This document shows positions 42,873-55,277 of a stretch of 64,000 bases of DNA, in pieces. A program made the position numbers and the translations under genes. Source of the stretch: Puccinellia tenuiflora (taxonomy: Eukaryota; Streptophyta; Magnoliopsida; Poales; Poaceae); contig QRDG01000415.1 in assembly GCA_012064385.1 (NCBI GenBank), forward strand, positions 1,395,792 through 1,459,791. Reading direction: 5' to 3'. Within the stretch, counting starts at the first letter, position 1. Every line of letters begins with the position of its first letter. Below the pieces are notes generated by a model. That model was not told where the DNA came from. It was given only the letters and a program-made list of their open reading frames with translations, and searched no databases.

Positions 42873-44980
42873 TTATCTTTTTTCTATGTGGCATGTTTTC
42901 TCAAACAAGTTCCAATTTTCCTTTTGGTTATTCTTTGGCTCTTGTTTGTGTTAGTTTGCTTGGTGTGGTTTTTCTCTAATACCCATTTCCATATATTCTG
43001 TGAGAAACCATTTGTTTCATATTATTCTAACCATGGCTTTGCCGGTTGGTTCGAATAGTTGAAACTACCAACAAACCTTTTTAAATATTGTGTGTTTATT
43101 TATTATCGCTTGCCATATGGTTTATCTTGTGAGGATGACCTTTGATATCTCTACTCACGGGGAAAAATATTTCCTTTTGCTCATTGTTACACATTTTTGG
43201 TAGAATATTTTTGTTCATCCTCATATTGGCACTTGCATTTAAATTGCCCTATTTATTGCCTTCTTTGCCTCTTGCAAGGATCCTTTTTTTTAATCGGTAG
43301 TGTTTAGTGTTATAGATAAAATTTGGAGAGTAATGATCCCTTGTGTGTGCATTTTGTATTCAAATGCAAATATCTAAGATAATTTATTAATCTTGGGGGA
43401 GCATTCCTTTTTATTTAGAACAATATTCCATCTATCAATATTTGATCCTTTCAATTGGCATTTGTTTCTTTATCTTGTTTTGGTACCTTCAAATGGTATT
43501 AATTGGAATTTAATATCTCCTCCATAGATATTTGTTCCAATTAATATTTTTTGTGGGAGTCTTGATACCTTTTGCCTTATTTTTCTTTACTTGATTTCGG
43601 TCAAGTATCACCCTCTTCTTGGCATCTTTTCTCCTAGTTGATATTTTTTTGTTTTCATTGGTATCTTATTTTCAATTGGTGTCTTATCGATCATTTGTTG
43701 TGTTGATGTGTTTTGGTATCAATCATGTGTTGATTTGATTTTTACTCAATCATGTGTTGATTTGGATTTTGATATAATTTGGACAACCTTTAGTGTCACA
43801 CTCTTGTGTGCTCTTTTCTTGGTTTACTTGGTGTTTTGTCCAAATTGTATCTCTTTTGGTTCTTGTAAGTCTATGAATGCATATTTACTAATATATATAT
43901 TTTATAGCATGCTAGTCTGTCTAGTTCCAATATATAGGGGATACTCCACCGAATCCTAAATCGGCTAAGATGTGCATGAAATTCAATTTCATATCTATAT
44001 GCACATATTTATGTGGAGTGTTTCCTATATATTGTAGTTGATCTAACTACTATGGAACCCAATGAGTTTGGGAACCATTTTGTACTCTAATTTTGTTTTA
44101 GGTACAATGGAGATGCATTGGATGCTTGCCTCATTCATAAGGAAGGTGTTCTCACCATGTGATTGTCGGAGTCAAGCTTTGATGTCAAACCAACTCTCAT
44201 CATCTTCATCACCAATGTCATCTCGGTAACAAGTATCTATCTCATGCATACTTTTCTAAGTTTCAACCTTGTGTAGGTTGCCTCTTGGCATGAAAGCTTT
44301 TATGTGCAATTGTTGTGGTTTTGGCTTATTTCCTTCACTTAATATATCTTTGTGATATGTGTGTTGAATTTGCAAAAACCTTTTCTTCAATTGATATTAT
44401 TTCCTTGTGATACTTGTTGCCTATTTCAAAGCATCTATACTATCTCTTGTTCCCTTAGTGATATGTGTGATGCATTTGATATATTTGAAGTTCATTTATA
44501 TACAATGAGTTAAATTTGAGCTATGTGCTATGCTTTTAAGCAACAATCTCATTTGTATGTTTATGACTTCCTTTTGGATACATTGTTCTCTTTTTCCCGA
44601 ACCATTTCATATGTATATGTTTCTTTGCGGATGTATATCTTCAATGGTTTGTCCAATTAGAAACCTATACATGTGAGAGAGGTCACCTTTTAGTTGGTAT
44701 CCTATTTCTTTTTGAGCCACCTTGTTTTCTTCTATAATTCTTTGGTGGCTCCAAATTTGTCTCATGAGTGCTCGTCTTATGTTTATTGATATCTTTACAC
44801 ACTCATTTATTTGTTAAAGATCTTTGACTTCATGCCTACCATGGTGAGCATGTTGATTTTTCGTTGGCTAAATGCTCTGACTAGCTTTGGGCATTTTCAA
44901 TTGGTTTTAGTTTCCAATTGGTATCCCTAAGCTTGTGAACATATTTCTTCAAAAGATCTCTTTTCTTGGTTGGGCCTATC
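42873..44980. other. Unassigned T-rich non-coding DNA
   Basis: This 2.1 kb stretch has no convincing ORF, LTR ends or tandem array. It is pyrimidine-rich on the plus strand, with short recurring motifs related to CAATTGGTATC (for example 43,454, 43,654, 44,906) and a local direct repeat TCAATCATGTGTTGATTTG near 43,717 and 43,746. A long hairpin lies at 43,928-44,037. It may be the spacer of an unrecognised retrotransposon. Confidence 0.5.
43928..44037. repeat. Long imperfect hairpin (22 bp outer stem, inner stems)
   Basis: The outer arms are 43,928-43,949 and 44,014-44,035. All 22 positions can pair in RNA if three G-U wobbles are allowed. Inner arms ATGTGCAT (43,970-43,977) and ATGCACAT (43,999-44,006) pair perfectly, and GAAAT/ATTTC (43,978-43,990) closes a small loop. 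No flanking target duplication was evident. Confidence 0.7.
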
Positions 44981-45541
44981 TGTCGGAGAACTGTCCCAGG
45001 AACTGGGTGTGTCTCACAAGGATCGAGTAAGGGGCTGAACACAGAATCAAACAACCCTCAACGTGCCTCAGCGACGGTGCTCATCGAGCTCGCTGTGGGA
45101 CAGCACTGCAGAGATGAACGCACGGTATTACCCAGGTTCAGGGCCCTCTAGGTGAGGTAAAACCCCTACGTCCTGCTTCTGGTGTATTGCACTTGCTTGG
45201 AGAGGTTTCAGTACAGAGCGAGCTTGGCAAGCTCAAGATGGCTACAATGGCTAACCCTAGAACTCAGAACTTCCAACCAAGAGTCCAACCGGAGAAGAAC
45301 CCTTTGCCCGAATGTGCTCCCCCTCCTTTTATAGGTGTCTCGGACCTCTTCCCCCAAATACCTTGGCAGGAAGGGTTACCACATGGCGACGAAGGAGTAG
45401 GACAGGTGCACAATAAAGGTGGAGTCCATGGACGCGGTTCATGGCAGGGGCGATGTCACCAAAGCTGGAAAAGCCACCGTCCAACCAGGACGGTGGGCTG
45501 GCGCCGCTGAGGTGGGATGGGTCCCACGGTCACGTCGCCCT
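44981..45541 (-). mobile_element. Tat-type LTR fragment
   Basis: The sharp start TGTCGGAGAACTG at 44,981 looks like an LTR end. A block with ACCCAGGTTC, GGGCCCTC, GGTAA and CCTACGTCCTGC (about 45,130-45,177) matches the C LTR (about 6,858-6,906). A minus-strand TATA box (CCTATAAAAGG, 45,325-45,335) shows the LTR reads leftward. No primer site follows on its left. It is cut at the N at 45,542. Confidence 0.65.
45325..45335 (-). promoter_or_regulatory. TATA box of the Tat-type LTR fragment
   Basis: CCTATAAAAGG on the minus strand is followed by GAGGGGGAG, a good plant TATA context. Confidence 0.6.
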
Positions 45542-45542
45542 N
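45542..45542. other. Single N joining unrelated sequences
   Basis: The left side is a Tat-type LTR. The right side begins in the middle of the B LTR (equivalent to 52,573). About 1.75 kb of the B 5' LTR is missing here, which suggests a collapsed gap. Confidence 0.75.
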
Positions 45543-48256
45543 TTATGAAAAATGCAAATAATATGTTAAAATGCTCAGATAAATAAGCTCTACATGTTAG
45601 TGCCCTTTTTGAATTAATTGGTTAAATTAAATTGCCTGTTTTTGACTAAATATAAAAGGGCAGATTTAAATTGCTATTTGGGAAATTCATAATAATTTGA
45701 ATATTGATCCAAAATTTGCAAACAAGATCTCAAAATGTTCAGAGAATTAATATCTAAATGTTAGTTCTGTTTTACATGTTAAAATGAGTTTCTAAATTGC
45801 TGTTAAATTGAAACAACTAAAATGGCAGATTTAATTCTAATTTTAGAAAATCCATAACTTGAGTTTTAGTTGCTCAAAAATTATGTTTAATATCTCAAAA
45901 TGTTCAGTAAGCAATAAACTACAAGTTTATGTCATTTGAGAGAATTTTAGAGTTAATATTGGTGCTGTTTATTAAAAATAAATAAAATGGCAGAATTAAA
46001 TCAATTATTGAAAATATCATAACTTGGTGGATATTAATTCAAAAATTGCAAATGATATACCAAAATGACCAGCAAAGCAAATGCTATCTACCTATGTTAA
46101 TATCACAGCATGCAAATAAATTTTCCTTTGATGTCATTATCGAATTGGTTAAAATGATTTAAATTGCCTAACAGTTTAAATCACCATTTATTCATCGTTA
46201 ATCGGAAAATTGCAAATGAAGTACCAAATTGATCAGTAGGACAATATCTATCTAATAATGTCATTTTCATGCATTTAGGATCCATATTTCAGTACTGGAC
46301 ATTTCGTATAATAACGCAATTCCCTAAGTTAAATATGGAGTTTTGACCCGTTAATCGCGATATTTATTTTAGGGGTTCCATTTAACTTGTGGGACATACC
46401 CAATATTATTTCAATGCATAATTTGATCATCTCATCATGATTGTGCATTGCACCTTGTATTCGTGTTATTTATTTCGTTTCCGTTATTGTTGTGTTTCGG
46501 TAGATTCAGGAGTTGAGGTTCCACCACAATACCTCGACGATCAACGCGCCCAGTACTATCCGCAAGGCAAGAACTAACCTAACCTTCTTGGCATCTAGCA
46601 TCCTATTGTTTTACAAACTTATTTTATCCACCAGAATATTGCATGCGATTCAAATGTCTCTTTTGATCAAGATGTAGAGTATCCTATGAATGCATGTTTA
46701 TCCCCTGAACCATCACATGCTTCCCCTCCTATAAACCCTAGGTTTGATGTGTTGGCCGGAGACAAAGATATATTTGTTGTTATATATGCTTAGCTATGCT
46801 TAGCTATGCTTAGCCATGCTAGTCAAATAATATATTCTTGTTCGGTGATTTAATTCCATTATTACGAATGGTGGTGGAATGTTTGGACATGATGGTTACT
46901 TGTGGTGGATAATTAATTTGCTAAAAGGCTTGGATGAGTTGCCATCGGGGATGGTGTTTTGCCTCATTCCTGCCGCCTAGGCTGAGAGTGCTTTTAGCTA
47001 GAACCAAGAAACGAGCGTGCTGCCATTGGTGGGTGTATGGGCGCCTCACTAACTGAATAACTTGTGCGGGCGTATCCAAGGGTCCTCTAGTTTGCTATTT
47101 CCATTTGCCGTGTGTGTGAGCGGAAAAAAAATGATGAGGATGGTGGTGTTTAGGACGTGGCGATGGGGCAGGGGCTGAGGCTGGGTAAACTTGCCCTGTG
47201 GCCACAGATGACTCTTGGATAGTCTCACGCGAGGTAAAGGTTTAACCGCGCCTGCTTGCCGGCCTTCCCCGGAAGAGGGCCAACTAGGTGAGCCGGACGG
47301 TACCAATGGGTAAATTAGTACACCCCTGCAGGGTTTAATCTTTTCGAAAAGCCGTGTCCAAGGTTATGGACGAACTCTTGGGAAAGGCGGATTAGCTCAT
47401 AGAAAACCTGAACCTGATCTTATTTAAAATTTGGCAGCTAGAGGTTGCAATCCAACGTGTGATGAAAGGTTCATTTCCTCGAGGGTGATTCGAGGGAGTG
47501 CCTTGGTGGAGATGAGATGTTCTGGTTACAAGTAGGTTCGACGAGAACCGAAGATTAAAGTTTACTCTCTTATCCCTTTTCGGAAAACATTATGAGTAGA
47601 CGATGCAAAGGGTTCGGATGTCTTTTAAAATGGAAAACTAGCTTTATGCAAAACCAGCTATATTATACAGCATTAGAGCCTCTGTCAGCATCGGGCCTAT
47701 ATCGCCCTACTAATTATTGCGAGTACGTCGTACTCAGCCTTGCTTTGTTGATTATTATTTGTTTCAGAGGGGGACATCACCGAACTGGAAGGTGGGTTCT
47801 TTATTGACATCGACGAGTAGTCTGGGGTTCCCAGGTGGCAGCTTGGGACGTCATGGAACAGGCTGGCACGGGATGTTTATCTGTAGGCCTCTTAGGCCAT
47901 AATTTGGATCTTGTTGTTTAGACAACTTTAAATTTGCTTCCGCTTGTTGTAATGATGGGTCAGTGACCTCTGATGTGTCATTTGCTATCTTTCTCAATTA
48001 TATGAGTTGAACTATGATCTCTTGTGTCGTAGTGTCTGTGATGTGCCAGTTGTTCCGCAGTCTTGGTCTCTTTGTTATACGTGAAAGCGATGTCCGAGCT
48101 TATGGCATGATCGAGGTGTTGTGTGCGGATGATGTATTTCGAGCATGCCTGCCAATGAGTTTTGGCCTGTGAGTGGTAAACCCAGTAACCCTTGATTGTG
48201 TAGCATGACCGGTTGCACAACGTTTCACTATATAGCTCCGGGGTCGGGGCGCTACA
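45543..48256 (+). repeat. 5' LTR of element B (5' part missing)
   Basis: It is collinear with 52,573-55,277 and ends GGGGCGCTACA at 48,256, just before the primer site. The CTTTTCGAAAAG palindrome is at 47,340. Confidence 0.92.
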
Positions 48257-48259
48257 AGT

Positions 48260-48271
48260 TGGTATCAGAGC
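48260..48271 (+). other. Primer binding site of element B
   Basis: TGGTATCAGAGC, three bases after the LTR end, matches the 3' end of initiator-Met tRNA. Confidence 0.92.
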
Positions 48272-49012
48272 AGGACTGCCTGTAGGAAACCCGTTCTATT
48301 GGTCGATGTCGTGTCTAGTGTTCGTGAAAAATTATATATAACCTAAAAAGGAGTTGTGAAAACCATCTTAGGATTCTTTTTACTCCTTACCCAATTCACT
48401 CCGATCTCGGTGCCATCTTACCTCTATTTGATTTAACGGTTCTCTTGATTGTCGGCAAATCCAAATCTTTAGGATCACGGGGTTGGGTTCTATCTTTAGT
48501 TACTGGTTAACTTTGATCGTCTGCCAATTCTAAAGCCCGAAGAAAGGAAGCGTTGCGGATCGTCAAGAAATTCCCTTGCTTTAGCCCAAGATCTTAAACC
48601 GAAGGTCCCGGATTGTGCTAGGGCTCTGGTGTAATGATTTATGGGGGTTGTCACCCATGTGAGCATTATGCTATTCGTGAGTCCCAGTGCATGAAGCTGA
48701 TCTTTAACCCAGGATCTTTCCGTTGAATCCTGATATGAGTGGTCAAGGCCTACTTCAGGTAACCAAATGAATCATGACAAGATTGCTTTTAGCGAGTGGT
48801 CCATCAATATTTGGGATTCCTCCACTAACAACCGTTCAGGAAACCCTTGCGGCACTAGTTGTCGGAAGAGTGCTGACAAAGGCTTCTGTAATATCGTGGT
48901 TGCCTTGATCTGTTTTGTGCCATCTTAAATCTCTATATCAGGAAGAAGTCTAATGATCTATCCTAAATGACCGGTTATGGTTACTAACTATGTCCTTGTT
49001 CATATCTCCAGA
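48272..49012 (+). other. Leader of element B
   Basis: This 5' untranslated region of about 740 bp has no convincing ORF. It is homologous, reversed, to about 62,400-63,087 of element G. Confidence 0.75.
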
Positions 49013-50275
49013 ATGGCTCCTACCCGTTGTGGTGAACAAAGCAATCCTGATCCATCGCCGCCACCCACTATGGCGGAGGTTCTGATGATTATTGAAGAGG
49101 GCCGCGTGCGCAACGAGAATCTGCTCGCGCAGTTGGTGCAGCAGGGTGCACGGAGGAACACTGAATGCAACACCCTCACTGGATTCCTGAAGTCCTAGCC
49201 TCCCACTTTCTCTTATGCTAAAGAGCCCCTGGATGATGATGACTGGCTTCGTGCTCTCGAGCGCAAGTTCACTGCCTTGCATGTTCCGGTGGCGGAACAA
49301 GTGAACTTCGCCACCTACCTGCTGACTGGAGCCGCAGGGTCCTGGTGGGAAAGCCATGTGTCCATGGTTGCTGCTGGCCATACCTTCACCTGGACTGAAT
49401 TCCACACTGCCTTCCGTGCGGCTTACATTCCCCAGCCCATCATGGATCTGAAAAGGAGGGAGTTCCTGGAGCTGACCCAGGGACACATGGACGTCCAAGC
49501 TTATGGACGCGAGTTCAACCACCTCTCCCGTTACGCCCCTCGGGACGTGACCAACGATGATGACAAGCAATACCTCTTCCGCAAGGGGCTCGCACCTCGG
49601 CTCCGATACGAGCTCCTGCCATTCAAGTTCCAGTCCTTTCAGGATCTCTACAACCAGGCTCTCACCATGGAGCAAGGTAGGCATGAGCTGGAGGCTTCCA
49701 AGAGGCCAGCTCCCACTGACCACCAGAGCTCCACTTCTTCTGAGGGCAAGAAGCACAGAGTCTTTGTGCCTTTTAGTGAGGTGCCTCGCGCTCCCTTCGC
49801 GCCAAAGCCCTCGGGGTACAGGCCACCTCCGTCTCGCCCAGCTACTTCTACCTTGGGTGCGGCTGGAAGTGGGTACCACCCTCAGCTGCCTCCACCACTG
49901 CCGAGGCCCACTTGTTTCAGTTGTGGCCAGCCGGGGCACTTCTCCACGGAGTGTCCCCAGAAGGCACCGGCTACCTCATCACCTGCACCGGCTCCCTCTA
50001 CACCAGCCGCCAAGGCCATGACCGCAAGCCGTGGTCGCCTGAACCACGTCTCGACTGAAGGAGTTGAAGAGTACCCCCGTGTTCTCATGGGTACGCTTCG
50101 AGTCAACACATATCCAGCTTCAGTTTTATTCGATTTTGGAGCATCGCATTCTTTCATGTCATTTGCACACAATCCTCAAGTACCATTTGAGGATATGGAC
50201 TCCCCTTTAGTGGTCAAGTCTCATCATCTTACCGGTGTCGCCCAATCTACCTCGTGTTCTGGAGCTGGGCAATGA
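49013..50275 (+). pseudogene. gag: gag with one zinc knuckle and the protease start (element B)
   Basis: I place the start at the ATG at 49,013 (MAPTRCGEQSNP). A TAG at 49,196-49,198 interrupts the frame after FLKS; the same frame goes on with PPTFSYAKEPLDDDDWLRAL. Capsid motifs follow: YLLTGAAGSWWESHV, AFRAAYIPQ, LKRREFLELTQG and HLSRYAPRDV. A Pro-rich linker and one knuckle (CFSCGQPGHFSTEC) come next. The C-terminus enters protease, where LFDFGASHSF has DFG in place of the usual DSG. It ends at 50,275 after about 40 more residues; the rest of pol is deleted. Gag would form the particle and bind RNA. Confidence 0.88.
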
Positions 50276-50800
50276 TGCCTACGTCTGGAGAAATTAGTGA
50301 CCCTACCTTCTTTTACTGACGCAACCTCCCTCTTCGGACCTGCAAAGCCTGAAGTGTCCACACACCTAACCAACTAGGAACCTCAAGCAGAAATGATGAT
50401 TGGGGTTCGTCAAGCACACGACCTAAGCCTGCTAGTAATCCTGACAAGTCCGGTGTTGTAGCTCCCGCACCTCATCGGAAGGCCCGTTGACGAAATCTCT
50501 TAAATCTCTAACCTCAACCACTATGCCGAGGATCATGGGTAATTCTTGGATATGCCCGGATTCAGTCATCTTTCTCAAAGACTTATGGTCTTGTGCAAAG
50601 TTCGTATTTCCAACCCTTGGAGAAAATTTGTCTATCACCTTGAACTATCTTCTGATTTTCTCGTCGGCACTTCATGCTTGCTACCTTTTCTCTGCAACAA
50701 GGAAGATCATCGTGGGATCGAGAAGATGGTTAAAGTTGAGGGTTGTCATGTTTCCCTCCTCTCCCTCTTCCTACTCTAGGAATCTCGGGGCGAGATTCTT
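50276..50800 (+). other. 3' non-coding region of element B
   Basis: No RT or integrase motif is present. The last 150 bp or so are homologous to the 3' end of G (60,480-60,600, reversed); both carry a GATCTTCCTTG-type segment. GAATCTCG (50,780-50,787) and CGAGATTC (50,791-50,798) form an 8 bp stem just before the polypurine tract. Confidence 0.7.
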
Positions 50801-50816
50801 GTAAGGGGGATAGAAT
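50801..50816 (+). other. Polypurine tract of element B
   Basis: GTAAGGGGGATAGAAT directly precedes the LTR start TGTAACAGCCC. Confidence 0.88.
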
Positions 50817-53800
50817 TGTAACAGCCCAGATTTGGTACCCTAAAATATGGGCCAAATTTTCACTTTTTATTTTCATTGCATCATGGCATACATATTTAAA
50901 TTGCTAAGTTAAATATTGCAAACAATGGAAATAATTAAAAGGAATCAAACAATTTCTAAAAATTCCAAACCCAAATGCAATTGCTCAAGTTGGCCAAACA
51001 AAATAATCTTGAGTTTCCATATTTGTCCAGGAAGTTCCAAGAATGCATTTCATAATTATTTGGCAAAGTAAAATTCTTGCCAAACAATTAAATAAATTGG
51101 GACTTCAAAATTGAGTTAAACCAATTCTTAAATTGAAACCAAGTTAAACCTTTCCAAAAATTCAAACTAAAATCATGGGGAGCTTCAATATTATTGTGAG
51201 AGCCTCCATGAATATTTCCCTTATTTTTTTTGAAGATGCTTACTTGCTCCAATTAAATACATTTTGGAATTTATCAAAAATGGCCATATTCAACTCTATG
51301 AACAAATGTTGCTCAAAACTTTTTATTTTTGCAACACCAAATTTTGTGGAGCTTCTACATGTTATGGGGAGGCTACATGAATTTTTGCAGATTTAATAAA
51401 AAGGTTTAAAGGCCTCAATTAAAAATGAGAATGTCAAATAGTTACAAGTCACTTTTGAATTTTGAAACCAACTTAAGCCTTTCAAAAATTCAAACCAAAA
51501 ATATGGTGAGCTTCTTTAACTCATTAGGAGCCACCCTGATGATTTTTCATAGTTTTTGAAAATGATTCGGTGCCCCAATTAAATCTTGCCAAATCACAGG
51601 AGTTAAAAAGATTTTCAAAAAGGAAGCAATTGGAGCCCAGGGGGGTTTCTGCAAAATGTCCGTCTTCCTCCCCTGTAGCGACCACACGCACTGGCGCCAT
51701 GCCTCACTCCCCGTCGCCGCCGGACCCTCTCTCCCGTGCCCTCCGCGTGGATAAGAAGGAGGACCCCGAACCCTAACCCTAGCTCCTCCCTCTCCTCCCT
51801 CTGCTTCCTCCTCCCTGCTCTCCCTCCTCTGAAACCCTAAACCTAACCGAGCTTGAGCTCCTGCCCGCCGCCACTGCCGTCGCGCCCGCCGGTGACTCCG
51901 GCCGCCCGGAGCCAAGCCGACGACGTCATCGGCTCCGCCGACCTCCCCTCGGTCTCCTCGCCGACTCCCGCGTGCTGGAACGCCGCCGGTCGCGCGAATC
52001 GACCCGTTCCTTCCCCGCCGCCGGCCGCCGCGCCGAGCACCGCAGCGCCGCCATCCGTCCTCCCCCGTACTCGCCATCCGCTCGAACACCTCCAGGGTGA
52101 GCTTGCGCACCTTCCCGACCCCTCCTCCCTCTTTCCCTCGCACTGTGCCGTGCCCCCTCCGTGCTTCACCGTGCACCGCCGTGGCCATGGTCGCCGGTGC
52201 GATTCCGATGACCATTTGGTCCCTTCCGCCACTCCCCCCTACTCCCCTCTGTCCCCTCTAGATACTAGAGCAGGTGCCCTCGCTCAATTTCGACCGGAAA
52301 CGACGATTTGATGATCGACAGCCCCGCTGCCCTGCCGATGACGTCACCCTGACATCAGTTGTTCTTCAGTTGTTTTTCAGAAATTACCAGAGAGTTAAAT
52401 TTTGCAATATCTGTTAAATGGTAAATCCTAAAAATACAAATGACATATCAAAATGTTCAGAATTTCATAACCTATCCAATGATGTGACTCATCCATGCTA
52501 ATGAATTGTGAAATGCAAAGCATTTGTTAGTTATTCAAAGTTGTGGAAATTAATATCTAGAGTTTTATACTTATGAAAAATGCAAATAATATGTTAAAAT
52601 GCTCAGATAAATAAGCTTTACATGTTAGTGCCCTTTTTTGAATTAATTGGTTAAATTAAATTGCCTGTTTTTGACTAAATATAAAAAGGGCGGATTTAAA
52701 TTGCTATTTGGGAAATTCATAATAATTTGAATATTGATCCAAAATTTGCAAACAAGATCTCAAAATGTTCAGAGAATTAATATCTAAATGTTAGTTCTGT
52801 TTTACATGTTAAAATGAGTTTATAAATTGCTGTTAAATTGAAACAACTAAAATGGCAGATTTAATTCTAATTTTAGAAAATCCATAACTTGAGTTTTAGT
52901 TGCTCAAAAATTATGTTTAATATCTCAAAATGTTCAGTAAGCAATAAACTACAAGTTTATGTCATTTGAGAGAATTTTAGAGTTAATATTGGTGCTGTTT
53001 ATTAAAAATAAATAAAATGGCAGAATTAAATCAATTATTGAAAATATCATAACTTGGTGGATATTAATTCAAAAATTGCAAATGATATACTAAAATGACC
53101 AGCAAAGCAAATGATATCTACCTATGTTAATATCACAGCATGCAAATAAATTTTCCTTTGATGTCATTATCGAATTGGTTAAAATGATTTAAATTGCCTA
53201 ACCGTTTAAATCACCATTTATTCATCGTTAATCGGAAAATTGCAAATGAAGTACCAAATTGATCAGTAAGACAATATCTATCTAATAATATCATTTTCTG
53301 CATTTAGGATCCATATTTCACTACTGGACATTTCGTATAATAACGCAATTCACTAAGTTAAATATGGGGTTTTGACCCGTTAATCGTGATATTTATTTTA
53401 GGGGTTCCATTTAACTTGTGGGACATACCCAATATTATTTCAATGCATAATTTGATCATCTCATCATGATTGTGCATTGCACCTTTTATTCGTGTTATTT
53501 ATTTCGTTTCCGTTATTGTTGTGTTTCGGTAGATTCAGGAGTTGAGGTTCCACCACAATACCTCGACGATCAACGCACCCAGTACTATCCGCAAGGCAAG
53601 AACCAACCTAACCTTCTTGGCATCTAGCATCCTATTGTTTTACAAACTTATTTTATCCACCAGAATATTGCATGCGATTCAAATGTCTCTTTTGATCAAG
53701 ATGTAGAGTATCCTATGAATGCATGTTTATCCCCTGAACCATCACATGCTTCCCCTCCTATAAACCCTAGGTTTGATGTGTTGGCCGGAGACAAAGATAT

Positions 53801-55277
53801 ATTTGTTGTTATATATGCTTAGCTATGCTTAGCCATGCTAGTCAAATAATATATTCTTGTCCGGTGATTTAATTCCATTATTACGAATGGTGGTGGAATG
53901 TTTAGACATGATGGTTACTTGTGGTGGATAATTAATTTGCTAAAAGGCTTGGATGAGTTGCCATCGGGGATGGTATTTTGCCTCATTCCTGCCACCTAGG
54001 CTGAGAGTGCTTTTAGCTAGAACCAAGAAACGAGCGTGCTGCCATTGGTGGGTGTATGGGCGCCTCACTAACTGAATAACTTGTGCGGGCGTATCCAAGG
54101 GTCCTCTAGTTTGCTATTTCCATTTGCCGTGTGTGTGAGCGGAAAAAGAAATGATGAGGATGGTGGTGTTTAGGACGTGGCGATGGGGCAGGGGCTGAGG
54201 CTGGGTAAACTTGCCCTGTGGCCACATATGACTCTTGGATAGTCTCACGCGAGGTAAAGGTTTAACCGCGCCTGCTTGCCGGCCTTCCCCGGAAGAGGGC
54301 CAACTAGGTGAGCCGGACGGTACCAATGGGTAAATTAGTACACCCCTGCAGGGTTTAATCTTTTCGAAAAGTCGTGTCCACGGTTATGGACGAACTCTTG
54401 GGAAAGGCGGATTAGCTCATAGAAAACCTGAACCTGATCTTATTTAAAATTTGGGAGCTAGAGGTTGCAATCCAACGTGTGATGAAAGGTTCATTTCCTC
54501 GAGGGTGATTCGAGGGAGTGCCTTGGTGGAGATGAGATGTTCTGGTTACAAGTAGGTTCGACGAGAACCGAAGATTAAAGTTTACTCTCTTATCCCTTTT
54601 CGGAAAACATTCTGAGTAGACGATGCAAAGGGTCCGGATGTCTTTTAAAATGGAAAACTAGCTTTATGCAAAACCAGCTATATTATACAGCATTAGAGCC
54701 TCCATCAGCATCAGGCCTATATCGCCCTACTAATTCTTGCGAGTACGTCGTACTCAGCCTTGCTTTGTTGATTATTATTTGTTTTCAGAGGGGGACGTCA
54801 CCGAACTGGAAGGTGGGTTCTTTATTGACATCGACGAGTAGTCTGGGGTTCCCAGGTGGCAGCTTGGGACGTCATGGAACAGGCTGGCACGGGATGTTTA
54901 TCTGTAGGCCTCTTAGGCCATAATTTGGATCTTGTTGTTTAGACAACTTTAAATTTGCTTCCGCTTGTTGTAATGATGGGTCAGTGACCTCTGATGTGTC
55001 ATTTGCTATCTTTCTCAATTATATGAGTTGAACTATGATCTCTTATGTCGTAGAGTCTGTGATGTGCCAGTTGTTCCGCAGTCTTGGTCTCTTTGTTATA
55101 CGTGAAAGCGATGTCCGAGCTTATGGCATGATCGAGGTGTTGTGTGCCGATGATGTATTCCGAGCACGCCTGCCAATGAGTTTTGGCCTGGGAGTGGTAA
55201 ACCCAGTAACCCTTGATTGTGTAGCATGACCGGTTGCACAACGTTTCACTGTATAGCTCTGGGGTCGGGGCGCTACA
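50817..55277 (+). repeat. 3' LTR of element B, 4,461 bp
   Basis: The ends are TGTAACAGCCC and GGGGCGCTACA. The GC-rich island at about 51,640-52,290 contains CTGGCGCCATGCC, CCCTAACCCTAGC and AAACCCTAAAC (telo-box) motifs. It has no minisatellite after the island, unlike A and G. The palindrome CTTTTCGAAAAG is at 54,360. Confidence 0.93.

Larger units (their letters stand above)
45543..55277 (+). mobile_element. B: chromovirus-type element with gag but no pol
   Basis: It comprises a partial 5' LTR (45,543-48,256), a 2,560 bp internal region and a full 4,461 bp 3' LTR (50,817-55,277). The internal region has an initiator-Met-type primer site, gag with one knuckle, the first residues of protease, then non-coding sequence to the polypurine tract. 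The aligned LTR parts differ at about 42 sites in 2.7 kb by eye (about 1.6%). The protease-proximal sequence is close to chromovirus A. Confidence 0.92.

Noticed and set aside
42873..44980. A host gene or tRNA in the only unassigned stretch
   Set aside because: I found no ORF above about 85 codons with recognisable content and no tRNA-like box A/box B arrangement.
45187..45510. ORF in the Tat-type LTR fragment
   Set aside because: It overlaps the TATA box and conserved LTR block and has no domain.
51853..52311. Pro/Ser-rich ORF in the B LTR
   Set aside because: It is open on both strands in the GC-rich island. Corresponding parts of the A and G LTRs do not keep the frame.
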